Of a stretch of DNA of 49,637 bases, positions 29,301 through 36,467 are shown piece by piece. Under the pieces are notes generated by a model that saw nothing but the letters and a program-made list of their open reading frames with translations, searched no databases and had not been told where the DNA came from. Source of the stretch: an uncultured Flavobacteriales bacterium (GTDB lineage Bacteria; Bacteroidota; Bacteroidia; Flavobacteriales_E; Vicingaceae); NCBI GenBank assembly GCA_905479915.1, contig CAJQOH010000018.1:1-49637 (forward strand). Reading direction: 5' to 3'. Position 1 is the stretch's first letter, and the number at the start of each line of letters is the position of its first letter. Made by a program: the position numbers and the translations under genes.

Positions 29301-29854
29301 ATTACATTATTACCACTGCTATTTTTAACAACAGATAAATTGGTGAATTTCCAGCTATTTGGCAAGCCGTTTCCTCCAATGTTTTTTAGAGTTACATAAT
29401 CTGCATTAAGATATGACCCATCACAATCGCCCAAATTAGACTCATAAGAGCTAATTTTAAACGTGTAATCTGCCCCCAATATAGGGTTATCTAAATAGCG
29501 GTAAATATAATCTGATAATTTATTCGCAGTTACTGAACCTGTAGAACCATCTATTGTATGATTATTCGGTATTGTGGTTAACCCAGTATTACTATGAGTA
29601 GTCCCATATTTGTATCGAATCGTTACTTTAGGGTAAGTATGTGTGCTACCTCCACAGGGAGAAGATCCATCACCCCATCCTCCAGATCTTCGTTTAAATC
29701 GAATCACAATACGATCATTACTTGAGTCATAATAAGATGATACATATTCTGTTCCTATGTATGCTTTTGCTTGGTTGGTAAAAGCTACCCCCATTAGCAT
29801 TAGAACAGTTAAAATAACTTTATTAAATGTTGTTTTTTCGGCTCGTTTTATCAT
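20390..29854 (-). CDS. Giant secreted LamG-domain protein with T9SS sorting domain (3154 aa)
   Basis: The protein has a signal peptide (residues 1-31, ending NQAKA), fibronectin-III-like segments (about 170-600), a LamG/concanavalin-like domain (about 630-845), carboxypeptidase-regulatory-like beta domains with DGNYII, TDGKFDVTVPIGDHYIS and DQYGEFVTEVFP (about 890-1110), and a long unassigned beta-rich core (about 1330-1860, starting near HILRDPPGSNSFA). Two more LamG domains follow (about 2075-2235 and 2265-2450, with YFDGTDEMTIP and TFDGVDDYFAIN). Two copies of the module shared with the neighbouring gene start near 2660 and 2960, and a Por sorting domain (HPNPFREYLKIS to GVYFIKVELDGE) ends the protein. 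LamG domains often bind glycans, so a cell-surface adhesin or polysaccharide-binding role is plausible but unproven. There is no enzyme motif that I can see. Confidence 0.9.
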   Translation of the reverse strand: MIKRAEKTTFNKVILTVLMLMGVAFTNQAKAYIGTEYVSSYYDSSNDRIVIRFKRRSGGWGDGSSPCGGSTHTYPKVTIRYKYGTTHSNTGLTTIPNNHTIDGSTGSVTANKLSDYIYRYLDNPILGADYTFKISSYESNLGDCDGSYLNADYVTLKNIGGNGLPNSWKFTNLSVVKNSSGNNVISFTKPTAATQIGEATDDWYYTLDVRTKNAGSTTYGAWKEVDGKISGSRSSYTHTLTDDCKDYEYRLTLVLEEHDYTGEPYNAITSIIITPEISEINNFRVEGDICNRSERTLKWEVDNQECMEVYFGIYKEKIGGSTVKIAEYKAGTDHGADIVGSDPITSNKGANTTTFTFVDNTAFSTNQQYRYKVRSATRVNANGVRGSDVRYSSYQYTTTQVKGGLTTPSAGITATKNETNKTITLNWTDEWNNEDEFLIYKNGDGTPLIEGISANTTSKTFSESSICIDNTYTVKVSNSCSGELEIATTGNIYMPGDIKDTYGLRALLASKGYHSDYVQLDWTVENNGGALTEQKVYRRKLGETIAPALVATVDPNLRTYKDENQEANTLYEYFIAAEGNCAAADLISDTASAIGFRSPYGIVTGRVEYTGGISVEGCQILGESNIGNNLNQSLYFDGDRDHFLFVDEASANWVTSLVEYNQVDLDFVLNDNDKTIEFWANPVEYNSSYIFRVGRTGVSGDYLALVTPSNGNSVWKLRTGTVDYPISIDIHPNEWHHFAITYDNNTETINVFVDGSNIDKNGDPLSFQQELNITKGSFGHAFVVGTNSRLDDTPTSSASFKGYMDEFRLWGIAKSETQINAEMNGFLQGNESGLGMYLRFEEGVGNKVYDASFTSGNNFNNRHGVMTRYTWNTPTFSNVVPSSSKLGNNAVTDVDGNYIIKHMSYADNGEIFNITPYIPNHQFKPNNRTVFVGKSSPVSNNQDFEDISAFPVIGYLFYGENNNDVYCPAAGVYVKVDGTFAIKDGQPVTTQTDGKFDVTVPIGDHYISFEKSGHTFFKGRYPETGTHDFQQPIDFGTGPGKVFVDNTKIKVIGKAVGGTREGDQITGLHRTKNNIGTAKIVLEATGCTYADTVETDQYGEFVTEVFPLDYYFKGATSHANPEIIIESNPTITFPVELVKLSNTLPLQEIKDTVYDALGNVIHVDEVEFHYKKDYIYRSRHTLTVSDNVGNPFSKGEDSLIVFNKGDIDTIYTSGLVYPAFLQHNDYACLIKVSEIYTNNDVGTVHDTVGVTDAQITVNNGLSGNLDVFDITDIDGDSLYVFTVGEPNITQNPSEPEKDFTKKIEITSQIGLTSSSWEMDAYVIGNKQGGTSFVTEGPEMPSHILRDPPGSNSFATLVKDSEIRSNFSWYVGGSIGGSFEQNVKVGAKFAVGVGLATATEIKGSLVNTFDISTTLGGGQDYGETITIQEDISTSADPEFVGADADIYIGKSQNMTFGVADYLEFIPSNACGGDVKCKTSDSTKTASGFTYKLGSRKGFTVDPTDFGTYFIYTQKHIIEDLIPNLKQLRNDLLLTDADYTSKIPATNPLYGSNNDDPKWGAAATSDYPKDHPADNDGPSYTFTKVFHPDSVVIDPVRKYNQQIRLWEEAIALNEEMKVNAADGQSVPPAGDIGTAVGSGPDHSVVLLEQAVSELEKNVSFSSGTSYSRSVTLSNDMSYMFSYEVNVSNTLATIAGATVSGTGIEATNSFTVGLQTSGETSRGESHSIAYEFTLEDENLGDFYSVDILDGGNQNGPIFKIKGAETSCPYEDEVKTKYFEPGQHVLSPATVQRERPGISISPAVQVGIPSDQEAVFTLTLVNENPDDIMIYDLELDAASNPHGAIVSIDGQDPNRSFKIPAGTSINKTMLVQKSPQENEFKDLTLIFQSVCDTSIEVSTTFSVSFVPTCTKSSLLAPTDQWVLNSSFNDTLPYIIGDYDLNFAGFEKAVMRFKPSTSATWINAMSFFNKDNAGADTLLLSRSSPYTTADFDMSNLLDGNYDIQIETTCPNQVKRLSPIYSGIVDRVNPHNFGAPKPINGILSPSDEISIKFNEQINTGLINAGLDIDIRGVLNSTDIAHYTSLYFDGTDEMTIPITNLENRSFSIEFFAKRNATGAEVLAKQDGQWEIGFDAADNFYFNIDGKALVSNTVINNNDWTHYAVVFDNTNKSVDLYVAGIGDASGTLTSTITESTLPIKIGNTFKGNIHELRLWNDVRTSSEITANYLLTQAKNAAGLLGYWTMDKGEGTVLADKTGRRAAIHDATWSFAQDGRAITFDGVDDYFAINSATLNFDKETDFTISFWFKSGSGVNKTLLSNGNIDNSVVNYNESSWAIYSDANSKLYVKNAGYELKVSDVNFFDDNWHHFALVSNRLGNTKTYVDGNLTGAISSTKFSAFGGSKIYIGAYGREELGGETIDQHLTGQIDELKFWYAARQGDQIERDAKYRLKGDEYGLMAYFPFEEYTTNSFGQLVLTETFADLSDKSSIGLQAHSSQLMGGMAHSNTTAPIKIERSVKSVNFTYAVNNDEIIITPITPAAQIENVELDITVRNLQDMNGNKMNSAVTWLAYVDKNQVVWGDDIHQAEILVGEDYQFTVDVVNNSGSNQIFTISNLPSWLQATQTSGNIGALSRQTITFDVLPGLNIGDYEEFIALTTGFGFDEILTLKLNVKAKTPDWTIDGSQFQYSMGLVGEFQQQSIISTDTMDMVAAYVNNELRGVGKVQYISSGDLYRVFLNIYSNSNSIENIVFKAWDASVGVIHNNVTPFNINFGNNAILGTIGSPVVLNTDAQVALMYEVNNGWNWLSFPLTLNDASVNMALNDFVPAAADVFRNAEDYTQYDGTIQSWIGSLDSINISSSFRLSTQKDTSFEITGQPVNLVNAPVKIEPGWNWIGYLQTSSLSVNEALSSVTFNTGDVIKSQQQFAIYDALLGWKGTLSLLEPQKGYMLNSSTNGSIIYPRYANFSGKMGENVIEFEDQIPYTIYPTNMNVIADIGIPDNTILAAYDKANNIRGMVRSKENKFYLTVHGESSDSISFKLLDNDLNIIQDIDTVIPYETNELVYLRISNELSIKNEMIDGIDIQIHPNPFREYLKISFVTDKEELLEIKLTDVVGRVIETITQDKTVVGFNEFTWNSIEKMTEGVYFIKVELDGETILKKIIKQ

Positions 29855-29882
29855 AAAATTATAATTTTCATTTATAAGCCTA

Positions 29883-29913
29883 CAAATTTAAAACTAAGTA
29901 CCTCCCCTGTCAA
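29883..29913 (-). promoter_or_regulatory. Promoter (-33 TTG and -7 TAAATTTG) of the giant gene
   Basis: On the minus strand TTG (bases 29913-29911) is followed after 20 bases by TAAATTTG (29890-29883), a good Bacteroidota promoter. The start codon lies 28 bases downstream of the -7 box. The -33 element touches one copy of an upstream direct repeat. Confidence 0.6.
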
Positions 29914-29946
29914 TCCGTACTGACACCGCAAACACATCCGTACTGA
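29913..29946. repeat. Direct repeat ATCCGTACTGA x2, putative activator site
   Basis: ATCCGTACTGA occurs at 29913-29923 and 29936-29946, a period of 23 bases. It lies at and just upstream of the -33 element of the giant gene, within the 323-base gap to sucA. The rest of this gap is AT-rich; a TACTTTG-like box precedes sucA, but I see no gene. Confidence 0.55.
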
Positions 29947-30177
29947 TACTGTCCAGTTATACTTTTAAATTAAAAAAATGATAGCTTTTAAGGTTGAGAA
30001 TAAAAACTTTAGTACTGTTTTTATTCTCAAAAAAGAAAATGTAAAAATCGAAGAATAAGATCTATTACTTAAACAAACATTTTTTCTTTAATAGAAAGTT
30101 TCAAAAATAATTATTTTATGAGCAGATAGTATTTATATATTTATTTACTTTGTGTATTATTTTACCAAAATTAAGGC

Positions 30178-32898
30178 ATGGATAAACATTCCTATTTGAG
30201 TAATGTTGATGGAAGAGTTATTGAAGACTATTATCAACAGTACCTTAACAACCCTCAAGATGTAGGAGAGGGGTGGCAAAAGTTTTTTGAGGGCTTCGAG
30301 TTCGCAAGAAATAATTATGATACTGATGTTCCTGAAGGTTTCGACAAGGAATTTAAAGTAATTGATTTAATCAATGCCTACCGATCTCGTGGTCATCTTT
30401 TTACAAAAACAAATCCTGTTAGAGCTAGAAGACAATATTCTCCAACGTTGGATATTGAAAACTATGGTTTAGAAAAGGCCGACTTAGAAACTGTTTTTCA
30501 AGCAGGAAATGAGGTAGGTATTGGTTCTGCAAAGCTAAAAGACATTATTTCTCATCTAGAAGAAACCTATTGTCAGTCTATCGGAATTGAATACACGTAC
30601 ATCAGAAAACCTGAAGAAGTTGCTTGGATTAAAGAAAAAATAGAACTTAAAAATAGAGCTGTTTTTAATCCAGAAGAAAAAAAGCACATCTTACACAAAT
30701 TAAATCAAGCGGTTGTTTTTGAACAATTCTTACACAAAAAGTTTGTTGGTCAAAAACGATTCTCTCTAGAAGGAAACGAAGGTCTTATACCAGCTTTAGA
30801 TGCCGTGGTTGAAAAAGGGTCTGAATTTGGAATTGAAGAGTTTATTGTTGGAATGGCTCACAGAGGAAGATTAAATGTTTTAGCCAACATTTTTAACAAA
30901 ACTTACTCTGCAATATTCAGTGAGTTTGAAGGAAAAGAATACGAAGACAATATTTTTGATGGTGATGTAAAATACCATTTAGGGTACTCTTGTGATATAG
31001 TTGCCGATAACGGCAAAAACGTTCACATGACTTTGGCTCCAAACCCATCGCATCTAGAAACCGTTGCCCCTGTTGTTTCAGGAATTGCACGTTCTAAAAT
31101 AGATACTTATTTAGGAGATCAGAGTAAAATTGTTCCTATCATTATACATGGTGATGCTGCAATTGCAGGGCAAGGGTTGGTTTATGAAGTTGCTCAAATG
31201 GCTCAATTAGATGGCTATAAAGTAGGAGGAACTTTACATATTGTTGTAAACAATCAAATTGGTTTTACTACAAACTACTTAGATGGAAGATCTAGTACGT
31301 ACTGTACAGATGTTGCAAAAGTTACTTTATGTCCGGTGTTCCATGTAAATGGAGATGATGTTGAAGCTGTTATTCAAACAGTAAAACTTGCATTAGAATA
31401 TCGCCAAAAATTCAATAAAGATGTTTACATCGACATTTTAGGGTATAGAAAATATGGACATAACGAAGGTGATGAACCTCGTTTTACTCAACCTTTACTA
31501 TATAAAGCAATTGGTAAACATGCCAATCCAAGAGATTTATATTTAGATAAACTTATTGCTCAAGGAATTGTAAACAAAGCTGACGAGAAAAAGATTGAGC
31601 AATCGTTTAGCGCTATGCTTCAAGAAAGATTAGATGAAGCAAAAGAAATCAAAAAAGCTACGGTAACTCAATTCTTAAAAAGAACTTGGGAAGGGTTTGA
31701 ATATAGTCAACCTGACAGCTTTTTAACATCTCCAGAAACAGGTTATGATAAAGCTAAATTATTGGCTATCGGAAAAAGCATAAGTACTTTACCAACTGAT
31801 AAGAAGTTTATTAGAAAAACAACACGACTATTCGAAAACAGGTTAAAACAAATAGAAGAAGGCTCTGAACTAAGTTGGGATGCTGGTGAGTTATTAGCTT
31901 ACGGATCTTTATTAGATGAAGGTGTACCTATTCGTTTTACTGGTCAAGATGTAGAAAGAGGTACATTCTCTCATAGACATGCTGTTGTTAAAGTAGAAGA
32001 TTCTGAAGAAGAATACACTCCACTAAACAACATTTCAGAAAACCAAGCGCCACTACACATCTATAACTCTTTATTATCAGAGTATGGTGTTTTAGGTTAT
32101 GAATACGGTTATGGTATGGCTACACCAAAAGGGTTAACAATTTGGGAAGCTCAATTTGGAGATTTTAACAATGGAGCACAAATTATTATTGACCAATTCT
32201 TAAGTGCTGCCGAAGATAAATGGAAAACACAAAATGGATTAGTAATGTTACTTCCTCATGGCTATGAAGGACAAGGAGCAGAACACTCTAGTGGTAGAAT
32301 GGAAAGATTCTTACAGCTATGTGCTGACAACAACTTACAAGTTGCCAACTGTTCAACTCCAGCAAACTTCTTCCACATCTTAAGAAGACAATTAAAATGG
32401 AAGTTTAGAAAACCATTAATTGTATTTACTCCTAAAAGCTTACTTAGACTACCTGCATGTACTTCTACATTAGATGAAATGGCAACAGGTCGTTTCCAAG
32501 AAGTTATAGATGATACATCGGTAAATGCTAATGAAGTAGATACGGTTGTTTTCTGTACAGGTAAATTTTATTATGACTTATTAGCCAAACAAGAAGAAAT
32601 TGGTGGGGCAAGTAATATTGCTTTAGTTAGAATAGAACAACTTTACCCTTTACCAAAAAATCAATTGGCAGATATTGTTGCAAAATATCCAAATGCAAAA
32701 AAACACATTTGGGCACAAGAAGAACCTGCAAACATGGGTGCTTGGGCAAGTATGAGGCGTCATTTTACAACAATTGATTTAGAATTAATTTCATTAAGAG
32801 CGAGTGGTGCTCCTGCTACTGGATCATCAAAAGCTCACGCAGTAAGACAAGCAGATATTATTAACAGAGTATTTGAAAACGCATTAGTTAAGAATTAA
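30178..32898 (+). CDS. sucA: 2-oxoglutarate dehydrogenase E1 component
   Basis: The 906-residue protein has the E1o N-terminal segment (DGRVIEDYYQQYLNNPQDV), which docks on the complex, the active-site stretch GMAHRGRLNVLANIFNK, the thiamine diphosphate site IHGDAAIAGQGLVYEV with NNQIGFTTNYLDGRSS, and the transketolase-like C-terminal part YEYGYGMATPKGLTIWEAQFGDF with HGYEGQGAEHSSGRMERFL. It decarboxylates 2-oxoglutarate and passes a succinyl group to the lipoyl arm of E2, encoded seven bases downstream. Length fits the family. The E3 subunit (dihydrolipoyl dehydrogenase) is not in this window and is presumably shared. An AAGG stretch lies just before the ATG. Confidence 0.96.
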   Translation: MDKHSYLSNVDGRVIEDYYQQYLNNPQDVGEGWQKFFEGFEFARNNYDTDVPEGFDKEFKVIDLINAYRSRGHLFTKTNPVRARRQYSPTLDIENYGLEKADLETVFQAGNEVGIGSAKLKDIISHLEETYCQSIGIEYTYIRKPEEVAWIKEKIELKNRAVFNPEEKKHILHKLNQAVVFEQFLHKKFVGQKRFSLEGNEGLIPALDAVVEKGSEFGIEEFIVGMAHRGRLNVLANIFNKTYSAIFSEFEGKEYEDNIFDGDVKYHLGYSCDIVADNGKNVHMTLAPNPSHLETVAPVVSGIARSKIDTYLGDQSKIVPIIIHGDAAIAGQGLVYEVAQMAQLDGYKVGGTLHIVVNNQIGFTTNYLDGRSSTYCTDVAKVTLCPVFHVNGDDVEAVIQTVKLALEYRQKFNKDVYIDILGYRKYGHNEGDEPRFTQPLLYKAIGKHANPRDLYLDKLIAQGIVNKADEKKIEQSFSAMLQERLDEAKEIKKATVTQFLKRTWEGFEYSQPDSFLTSPETGYDKAKLLAIGKSISTLPTDKKFIRKTTRLFENRLKQIEEGSELSWDAGELLAYGSLLDEGVPIRFTGQDVERGTFSHRHAVVKVEDSEEEYTPLNNISENQAPLHIYNSLLSEYGVLGYEYGYGMATPKGLTIWEAQFGDFNNGAQIIIDQFLSAAEDKWKTQNGLVMLLPHGYEGQGAEHSSGRMERFLQLCADNNLQVANCSTPANFFHILRRQLKWKFRKPLIVFTPKSLLRLPACTSTLDEMATGRFQEVIDDTSVNANEVDTVVFCTGKFYYDLLAKQEEIGGASNIALVRIEQLYPLPKNQLADIVAKYPNAKKHIWAQEEPANMGAWASMRRHFTTIDLELISLRASGAPATGSSKAHAVRQADIINRVFENALVKN

Positions 32899-32904
32899 AG
32901 AATT

Positions 32905-34104
32905 ATGGCTTTAGAAATGAAAGTTCCCTCTCCGGGAGAATCAATTACAGAAGTAGAGATTGCACAATGGTTAGTTGAAGATGGCGATTATGTAGAAAAA
33001 GATCAAACCATTGCAGAAGTAGATTCTGATAAAGCAACTTTAGAGTTGCCTGCAGAAGAAGCAGGAATCATTACGCTTCAAGCAGAAGAAGGTGATGTTG
33101 TACTTGTTGGAGGAGTTGTTTGTTTAATTGATACAACTGCAGAAAAGCCTGCTGATTTTGAATCTAAAGCAAGCGCAGATACCAGTAATGATGATGCTAT
33201 TCCTAATCCGGGCCCAGCAAAAACATCAGCTAAAGTAGATGTAAAAGCAACACCAGTTGCTAAAGAAATGATCGCTGCAAATGATATCAATCCTTCTGAA
33301 GTTAAAGGAAGTGGTAGCAATGGAAAAATTACAAAGAAAGATATTGGACTTTACTTAAACGGTAAAGAAGGAAAGCAAGGCGAAAGAAAGAAAATGAGCA
33401 TGCTACGAAGAAAAGTAGCAAAACGATTGGTAGCTGTAAAGAATGAAACAGCAATGTTAACTACTTTTAATGAAGTAGACATGAAGCCAATTATGGACAT
33501 AAGAAACATCTATAAAGAAGCATTTAAAGAAAAACATGGTGTAGGTTTAGGTTTTATGTCTTTATTTACAAAAGCAGTAACCAATGCACTCAAAGAATTC
33601 CCTGCTGTAAACTCTATGATTGATGGAGATTATATGGTAAGTTATGATTTTGCTGACATTGGAATTGCCGTGAGTTCACCAAAAGGATTAATGGTTCCTG
33701 TTGTAAGAGAAGCTCAAGATTTGAGTTTAATGGAAATTGAATCTGAAATTAAACGTTTAGCAGTCAAAGCTCGTGATGGGAAAATTGACATTGCTGATAT
33801 GGAAGGAGGAACATTTACAATTACAAATGGCGGTGTTTTTGGATCTATGTTAAGTACACCTATTATCAACCCCCCACAAAGTGCTATTTTAGGAATGCAC
33901 AACATTGTTGAGCGACCAGTTGCAATAGATGGAAAAGTAGAGATAAGACCAATCATGTATGTTGCTTTATCTTATGATCACCGTATCATTGATGGAAAAG
34001 AATCTGTTGGTTTCTTAAAACTAGTTAAAGAACAGTTGGAAGATCCTAAAGAACTTATTTTAGGTGCATTAGCTCCAAATGATGTTTTTGATGATCTAAA
34101 GTAA
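32905..34104 (+). CDS. sucB: 2-oxoglutarate dehydrogenase E2 (dihydrolipoyl succinyltransferase)
   Basis: The 399-residue protein has one N-terminal lipoyl domain with the lipoylated Lys at K43 in [14 protein letters not shown], a flexible Ala/Lys/Asp-rich linker, a peripheral E3-binding domain ([19 protein letters not shown] to KKDIGLYL, about 113-150) and the catalytic acyltransferase domain (about 160-399). The active-site His and Asp lie in [16 protein letters not shown] near the end. It transfers succinyl from lipoamide to CoA. With SucA upstream it forms a two-gene operon, the usual arrangement. The sequence [14 protein letters not shown] and the single lipoyl domain favour the succinyl form over the acetyl form. 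Confidence 0.96.
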   Translation: MALEMKVPSPGESITEVEIAQWLVEDGDYVEKDQTIAEVDSDKATLELPAEEAGIITLQAEEGDVVLVGGVVCLIDTTAEKPADFESKASADTSNDDAIPNPGPAKTSAKVDVKATPVAKEMIAANDINPSEVKGSGSNGKITKKDIGLYLNGKEGKQGERKKMSMLRRKVAKRLVAVKNETAMLTTFNEVDMKPIMDIRNIYKEAFKEKHGVGLGFMSLFTKAVTNALKEFPAVNSMIDGDYMVSYDFADIGIAVSSPKGLMVPVVREAQDLSLMEIESEIKRLAVKARDGKIDIADMEGGTFTITNGGVFGSMLSTPIINPPQSAILGMHNIVERPVAIDGKVEIRPIMYVALSYDHRIIDGKESVGFLKLVKEQLEDPKELILGALAPNDVFDDLK

Positions 34105-34151
34105 AGGGTATCCTTTCATTAAAATGAAACAGAAGTAATATTAATTCTAAC

Positions 34152-34643
34152 TCAATTAACAATTAATTCTGTGGTAGAGATCATATTGCTTGTTTGAAAA
34201 GCTCTGTCTTTAATTCTAATATCATAACGAAAAGTATCTACGTTAAAATCATACTGTAAATCCAGTGTAATTTCACCTTCTAGAGTGCTTTGCCCTTCGT
34301 TTTCCAAAAAGGGAAACCTTAAGTTTAAATCTCCAGTATCATAGGCCTGGTTCTGAACATTAAACGTTATTATAGGTGACTTTAACTCCCAGATTCCATT
34401 CCTTTTTTCATAATAATCAATTAACACATTGTGCTCTTGCTCTCCCGAATTTTCATCTTGTTTTAATCCTAAATCCCCATCACTATCAAAAAATTCAAAC
34501 CGAACAATACCATATGACTTATCTGACGAAAGTTGAGCATCCAAAAAAGTAATTACTGGAGGTGCTGGCTCTGGATCTTCTTTTGAACATCCAAAAGAAA
34601 AGAGAATAGAAAATAATATAGCTATTTTTACAATTGATTGCAT
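34152..34643 (-). CDS. Hypothetical lipoprotein
   Basis: The 163-residue protein has a lipoprotein signal (MQSIVKIAILFSILFSFGC), with the lipid-carrying Cys at residue 19 followed by SKEDPEPAPPV. The rest is a beta-rich domain with an acidic repeat-like motif (FFDSDGDLGLKQDENSGE), resembling a calcium-binding or C2-like sandwich but not assignable to a named family. It is probably attached to the inner face or surface of the outer membrane. It is convergent with sucAB, 47 bases away, and divergent from the LuxE-like gene with only 23 bases between the two start codons, so its promoter must overlap that gene. Confidence 0.75.
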   Translation of the reverse strand: MQSIVKIAILFSILFSFGCSKEDPEPAPPVITFLDAQLSSDKSYGIVRFEFFDSDGDLGLKQDENSGEQEHNVLIDYYEKRNGIWELKSPIITFNVQNQAYDTGDLNLRFPFLENEGQSTLEGEITLDLQYDFNVDTFRYDIRIKDRAFQTSNMISTTELIVN

Positions 34644-34666
34644 AAGTTAAAATTACTAATAAATTT

Positions 34667-35647
34667 TTGAGCCTAACCGATTCCATATTTGACATAACTT
34701 CTGACAAAGAATTTAATCAACTTGCTATTGAAATATTTAAATTTCAGTACCATAATAATTCTGATTATCAAACATTTTGTAAACACCTAAATATTGAACC
34801 TACAGCAGTTAAAACGATAAATCAAATCCCATTTTTACCCATTGAATTTTTTAAGACTCACCAAATAAAAACTGGTGAATTTATTGAGCAACAAGTCTTC
34901 TTAAGTAGTGGAACCACTGGCCAAACTCAAAGCAAACATTATATAAAAGAGTTATCTCTTTATGAAAACAGCTATAATAAAGCATTTAAACACTTTTATG
35001 GGAGCATAGAAGAATACTGTGTTTTAGCTTTGCTTCCTTCATATTTAGAACGAGAAGGTTCTTCTTTAATCTATATGGTAGAAGATTTAATCCAAAAAAG
35101 CAACAACATAGAAAGTGGTTTTTTTCTCCAAAACCATTCAGAAATGATTGAAATACTGCAAAAAAACATCAAAAACAATCAAAAAACGATTCTTTTTGGA
35201 GTTTCTTTCGCCTTACTAGATTTAGCTGAACAGCATCAAATTAACATGAACAATGTTATTATTATGGAAACTGGAGGAATGAAGGGGAAACGAAAAGAAT
35301 TAACAAGAACAGAACTTCACAGTATTTACAAAAAAAGCTTCAACGTGTCTGAGATTCATTCAGAATATGGAATGACCGAATTATTATCTCAAGCATATTC
35401 CAAAGGAAATGGTGTTTTTGAAACACCAAACTGGATGAAAGTCATGATTAGAGATATCAATGACCCTTTTACATTTCTAGACAACAACAAAACTGGAGGG
35501 ATTAATGTAATTGATTTGGCGAACATTAACTCTTGCAGCTTTATCGCAACACAAGATTTAGGAAAGAAAAACACAAACAACAAATTTGAAGTTCTGGGCC
35601 GGTTTGACAACAGTGATTTACGTGGTTGTAATTTGCTAATAAACTAA
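34667..35647 (+). CDS. LuxE-like acyl-protein synthetase / acyl-activating enzyme
   Basis: The 326-residue protein belongs to the LuxE/adenylate-forming family. The ATP-binding loop reads LSSGTTGQTQSKHY, a second motif is METGGMKGKRKELTR, and SEYGMTELLSQAYS corresponds to the adenylation motif. LuxE proteins activate fatty acids for luciferase, but the Bacteroidota homologues have no lux context, so here the acyl substrate and acceptor are unknown. No ATG is available; translation most likely begins at TTG 34667-34669 (MSLTDSIFDITSDKEF), which gives the family N-terminus. The upstream stop in frame is at 34643. It is divergent from the preceding lipoprotein gene. Confidence 0.85.
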   Translation: MSLTDSIFDITSDKEFNQLAIEIFKFQYHNNSDYQTFCKHLNIEPTAVKTINQIPFLPIEFFKTHQIKTGEFIEQQVFLSSGTTGQTQSKHYIKELSLYENSYNKAFKHFYGSIEEYCVLALLPSYLEREGSSLIYMVEDLIQKSNNIESGFFLQNHSEMIEILQKNIKNNQKTILFGVSFALLDLAEQHQINMNNVIIMETGGMKGKRKELTRTELHSIYKKSFNVSEIHSEYGMTELLSQAYSKGNGVFETPNWMKVMIRDINDPFTFLDNNKTGGINVIDLANINSCSFIATQDLGKKNTNNKFEVLGRFDNSDLRGCNLLIN

Positions 35648-35762
35648 TTATTATATATAAGATCCCATTTTAAAAATGGGGTTAGTTCAGTTTACTATTT
35701 TGAAAACAAGTTTTATATAATTGAATTCAAAATAGAACCTCACTAAGTTAAGAAAAATTAAA

Positions 35763-35770
35763 TACTTTTG
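35763..35770 (+). promoter_or_regulatory. -7 promoter box TACTTTTG
   Basis: TACTTTTG lies 50 bases before the ATG of the lipoprotein gene at 35821, in a 173-base gap that otherwise holds only a CCCATTT/AAATGGG hairpin near 35664-35680. Confidence 0.45.
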
Positions 35771-35820
35771 TTTGGAACAATATTTGTTAATACAAAGGCT
35801 TTTAAACCTATTTTAATATT

Positions 35821-36375
35821 ATGAAATCACTATTTTTAAACAAATCATTAATTATTGTTGCGCTTGGAGCTATTACATTCTTTACTTCATGTAAGTCTAC
35901 AACACCATTTACAAATTCAGTAAGAACAAAGTATAATTTGGATGAAGCCAAATTGAAAAAGATGCAGTTCTACATTTCTAGTGATATTACATTACAACGA
36001 GGAGAGCAAGGTCAAAAATCTCAAGAACTAGATGCCGATGGTAAATTGGTAATCTCTAGCTCGGCAAGTTTAGATAATATATTAGTAGATGGAAAAACTC
36101 CTGGAGTTTGTGTTAAAGTATTAAAAGGAAATAAACTAGCCATTAGTTTTTTCGAATCTGATGACCAATATTTAGTATTTGGAGATCCAAATAATAGAGG
36201 GAGATATAACCTTATGGGGGCAGAATGGAAAAATGGAAAAGGGAAAATCAACTTTGGCGGAAAAACATATTATATCATGCCAGGTGGAGCAGGTGCTTAC
36301 TTAAAGTTTGAAATGCAAAAAGTAAAAGAGTACAAAACAACAAGTACAAAAGCAAAAGGAAGAACAGTTAACTAA
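35821..36375 (+). CDS. Hypothetical lipoprotein (184 aa)
   Basis: The protein begins with a lipoprotein signal ending in a lipobox (GAITFFTSC, Cys at residue 24) followed by KSTTPFTNSVRTKYNLDE. The following domain is beta-rich with a conserved-looking SDITLQRGEQGQK segment, a central ISFFESDDQYLVFGDPNN and a glycine-rich end (GGKTYYIMPGGAGAYLKFEMQ). I recognise it only as a Bacteroidota-type conserved hypothetical. It is likely outer-membrane attached. It is preceded by a TACTTTTG box and followed by a perfect long hairpin before the next gene, so it is probably monocistronic. Function unknown. Confidence 0.75.
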   Translation: MKSLFLNKSLIIVALGAITFFTSCKSTTPFTNSVRTKYNLDEAKLKKMQFYISSDITLQRGEQGQKSQELDADGKLVISSSASLDNILVDGKTPGVCVKVLKGNKLAISFFESDDQYLVFGDPNNRGRYNLMGAEWKNGKGKINFGGKTYYIMPGGAGAYLKFEMQKVKEYKTTSTKAKGRTVN

Positions 36376-36394
36376 TCATATTAAACATCTCGTT

Positions 36395-36444
36395 TTGCGA
36401 GGAACAAAGTAGTCTGAATTAATAAACTATTTTGTTCCTCGCAA
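36395..36444 (+). terminator. Long hairpin between lipoprotein gene and purine nucleoside phosphorylase gene
   Basis: The 19-base arms TTGCGAGGAACAAAGTAGT (36395-36413) and ACTATTTTGTTCCTCGCAA (36426-36444) pair throughout, with one G-U pair in RNA, around a 12-base loop. No clean T-run follows directly (GCATTTT). It may be a terminator, an attenuator or an interspersed palindrome. Confidence 0.6.
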
Positions 36445-36467
36445 TGCATTTTACAAGAATCTATTCA

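Noticed and set aside
20390-29854. Toxin (Rhs, RTX or polymorphic toxin) identity of the giant protein
   Set aside because: I see no Rhs repeats, RTX nonapeptides or C-terminal toxin domain; it ends in a T9SS sorting domain.
35664-35680. CCCATTT/AAATGGG hairpin after the LuxE-like gene
   Set aside because: It has no T-run on either side in the correct position, so a terminator call is not supported.
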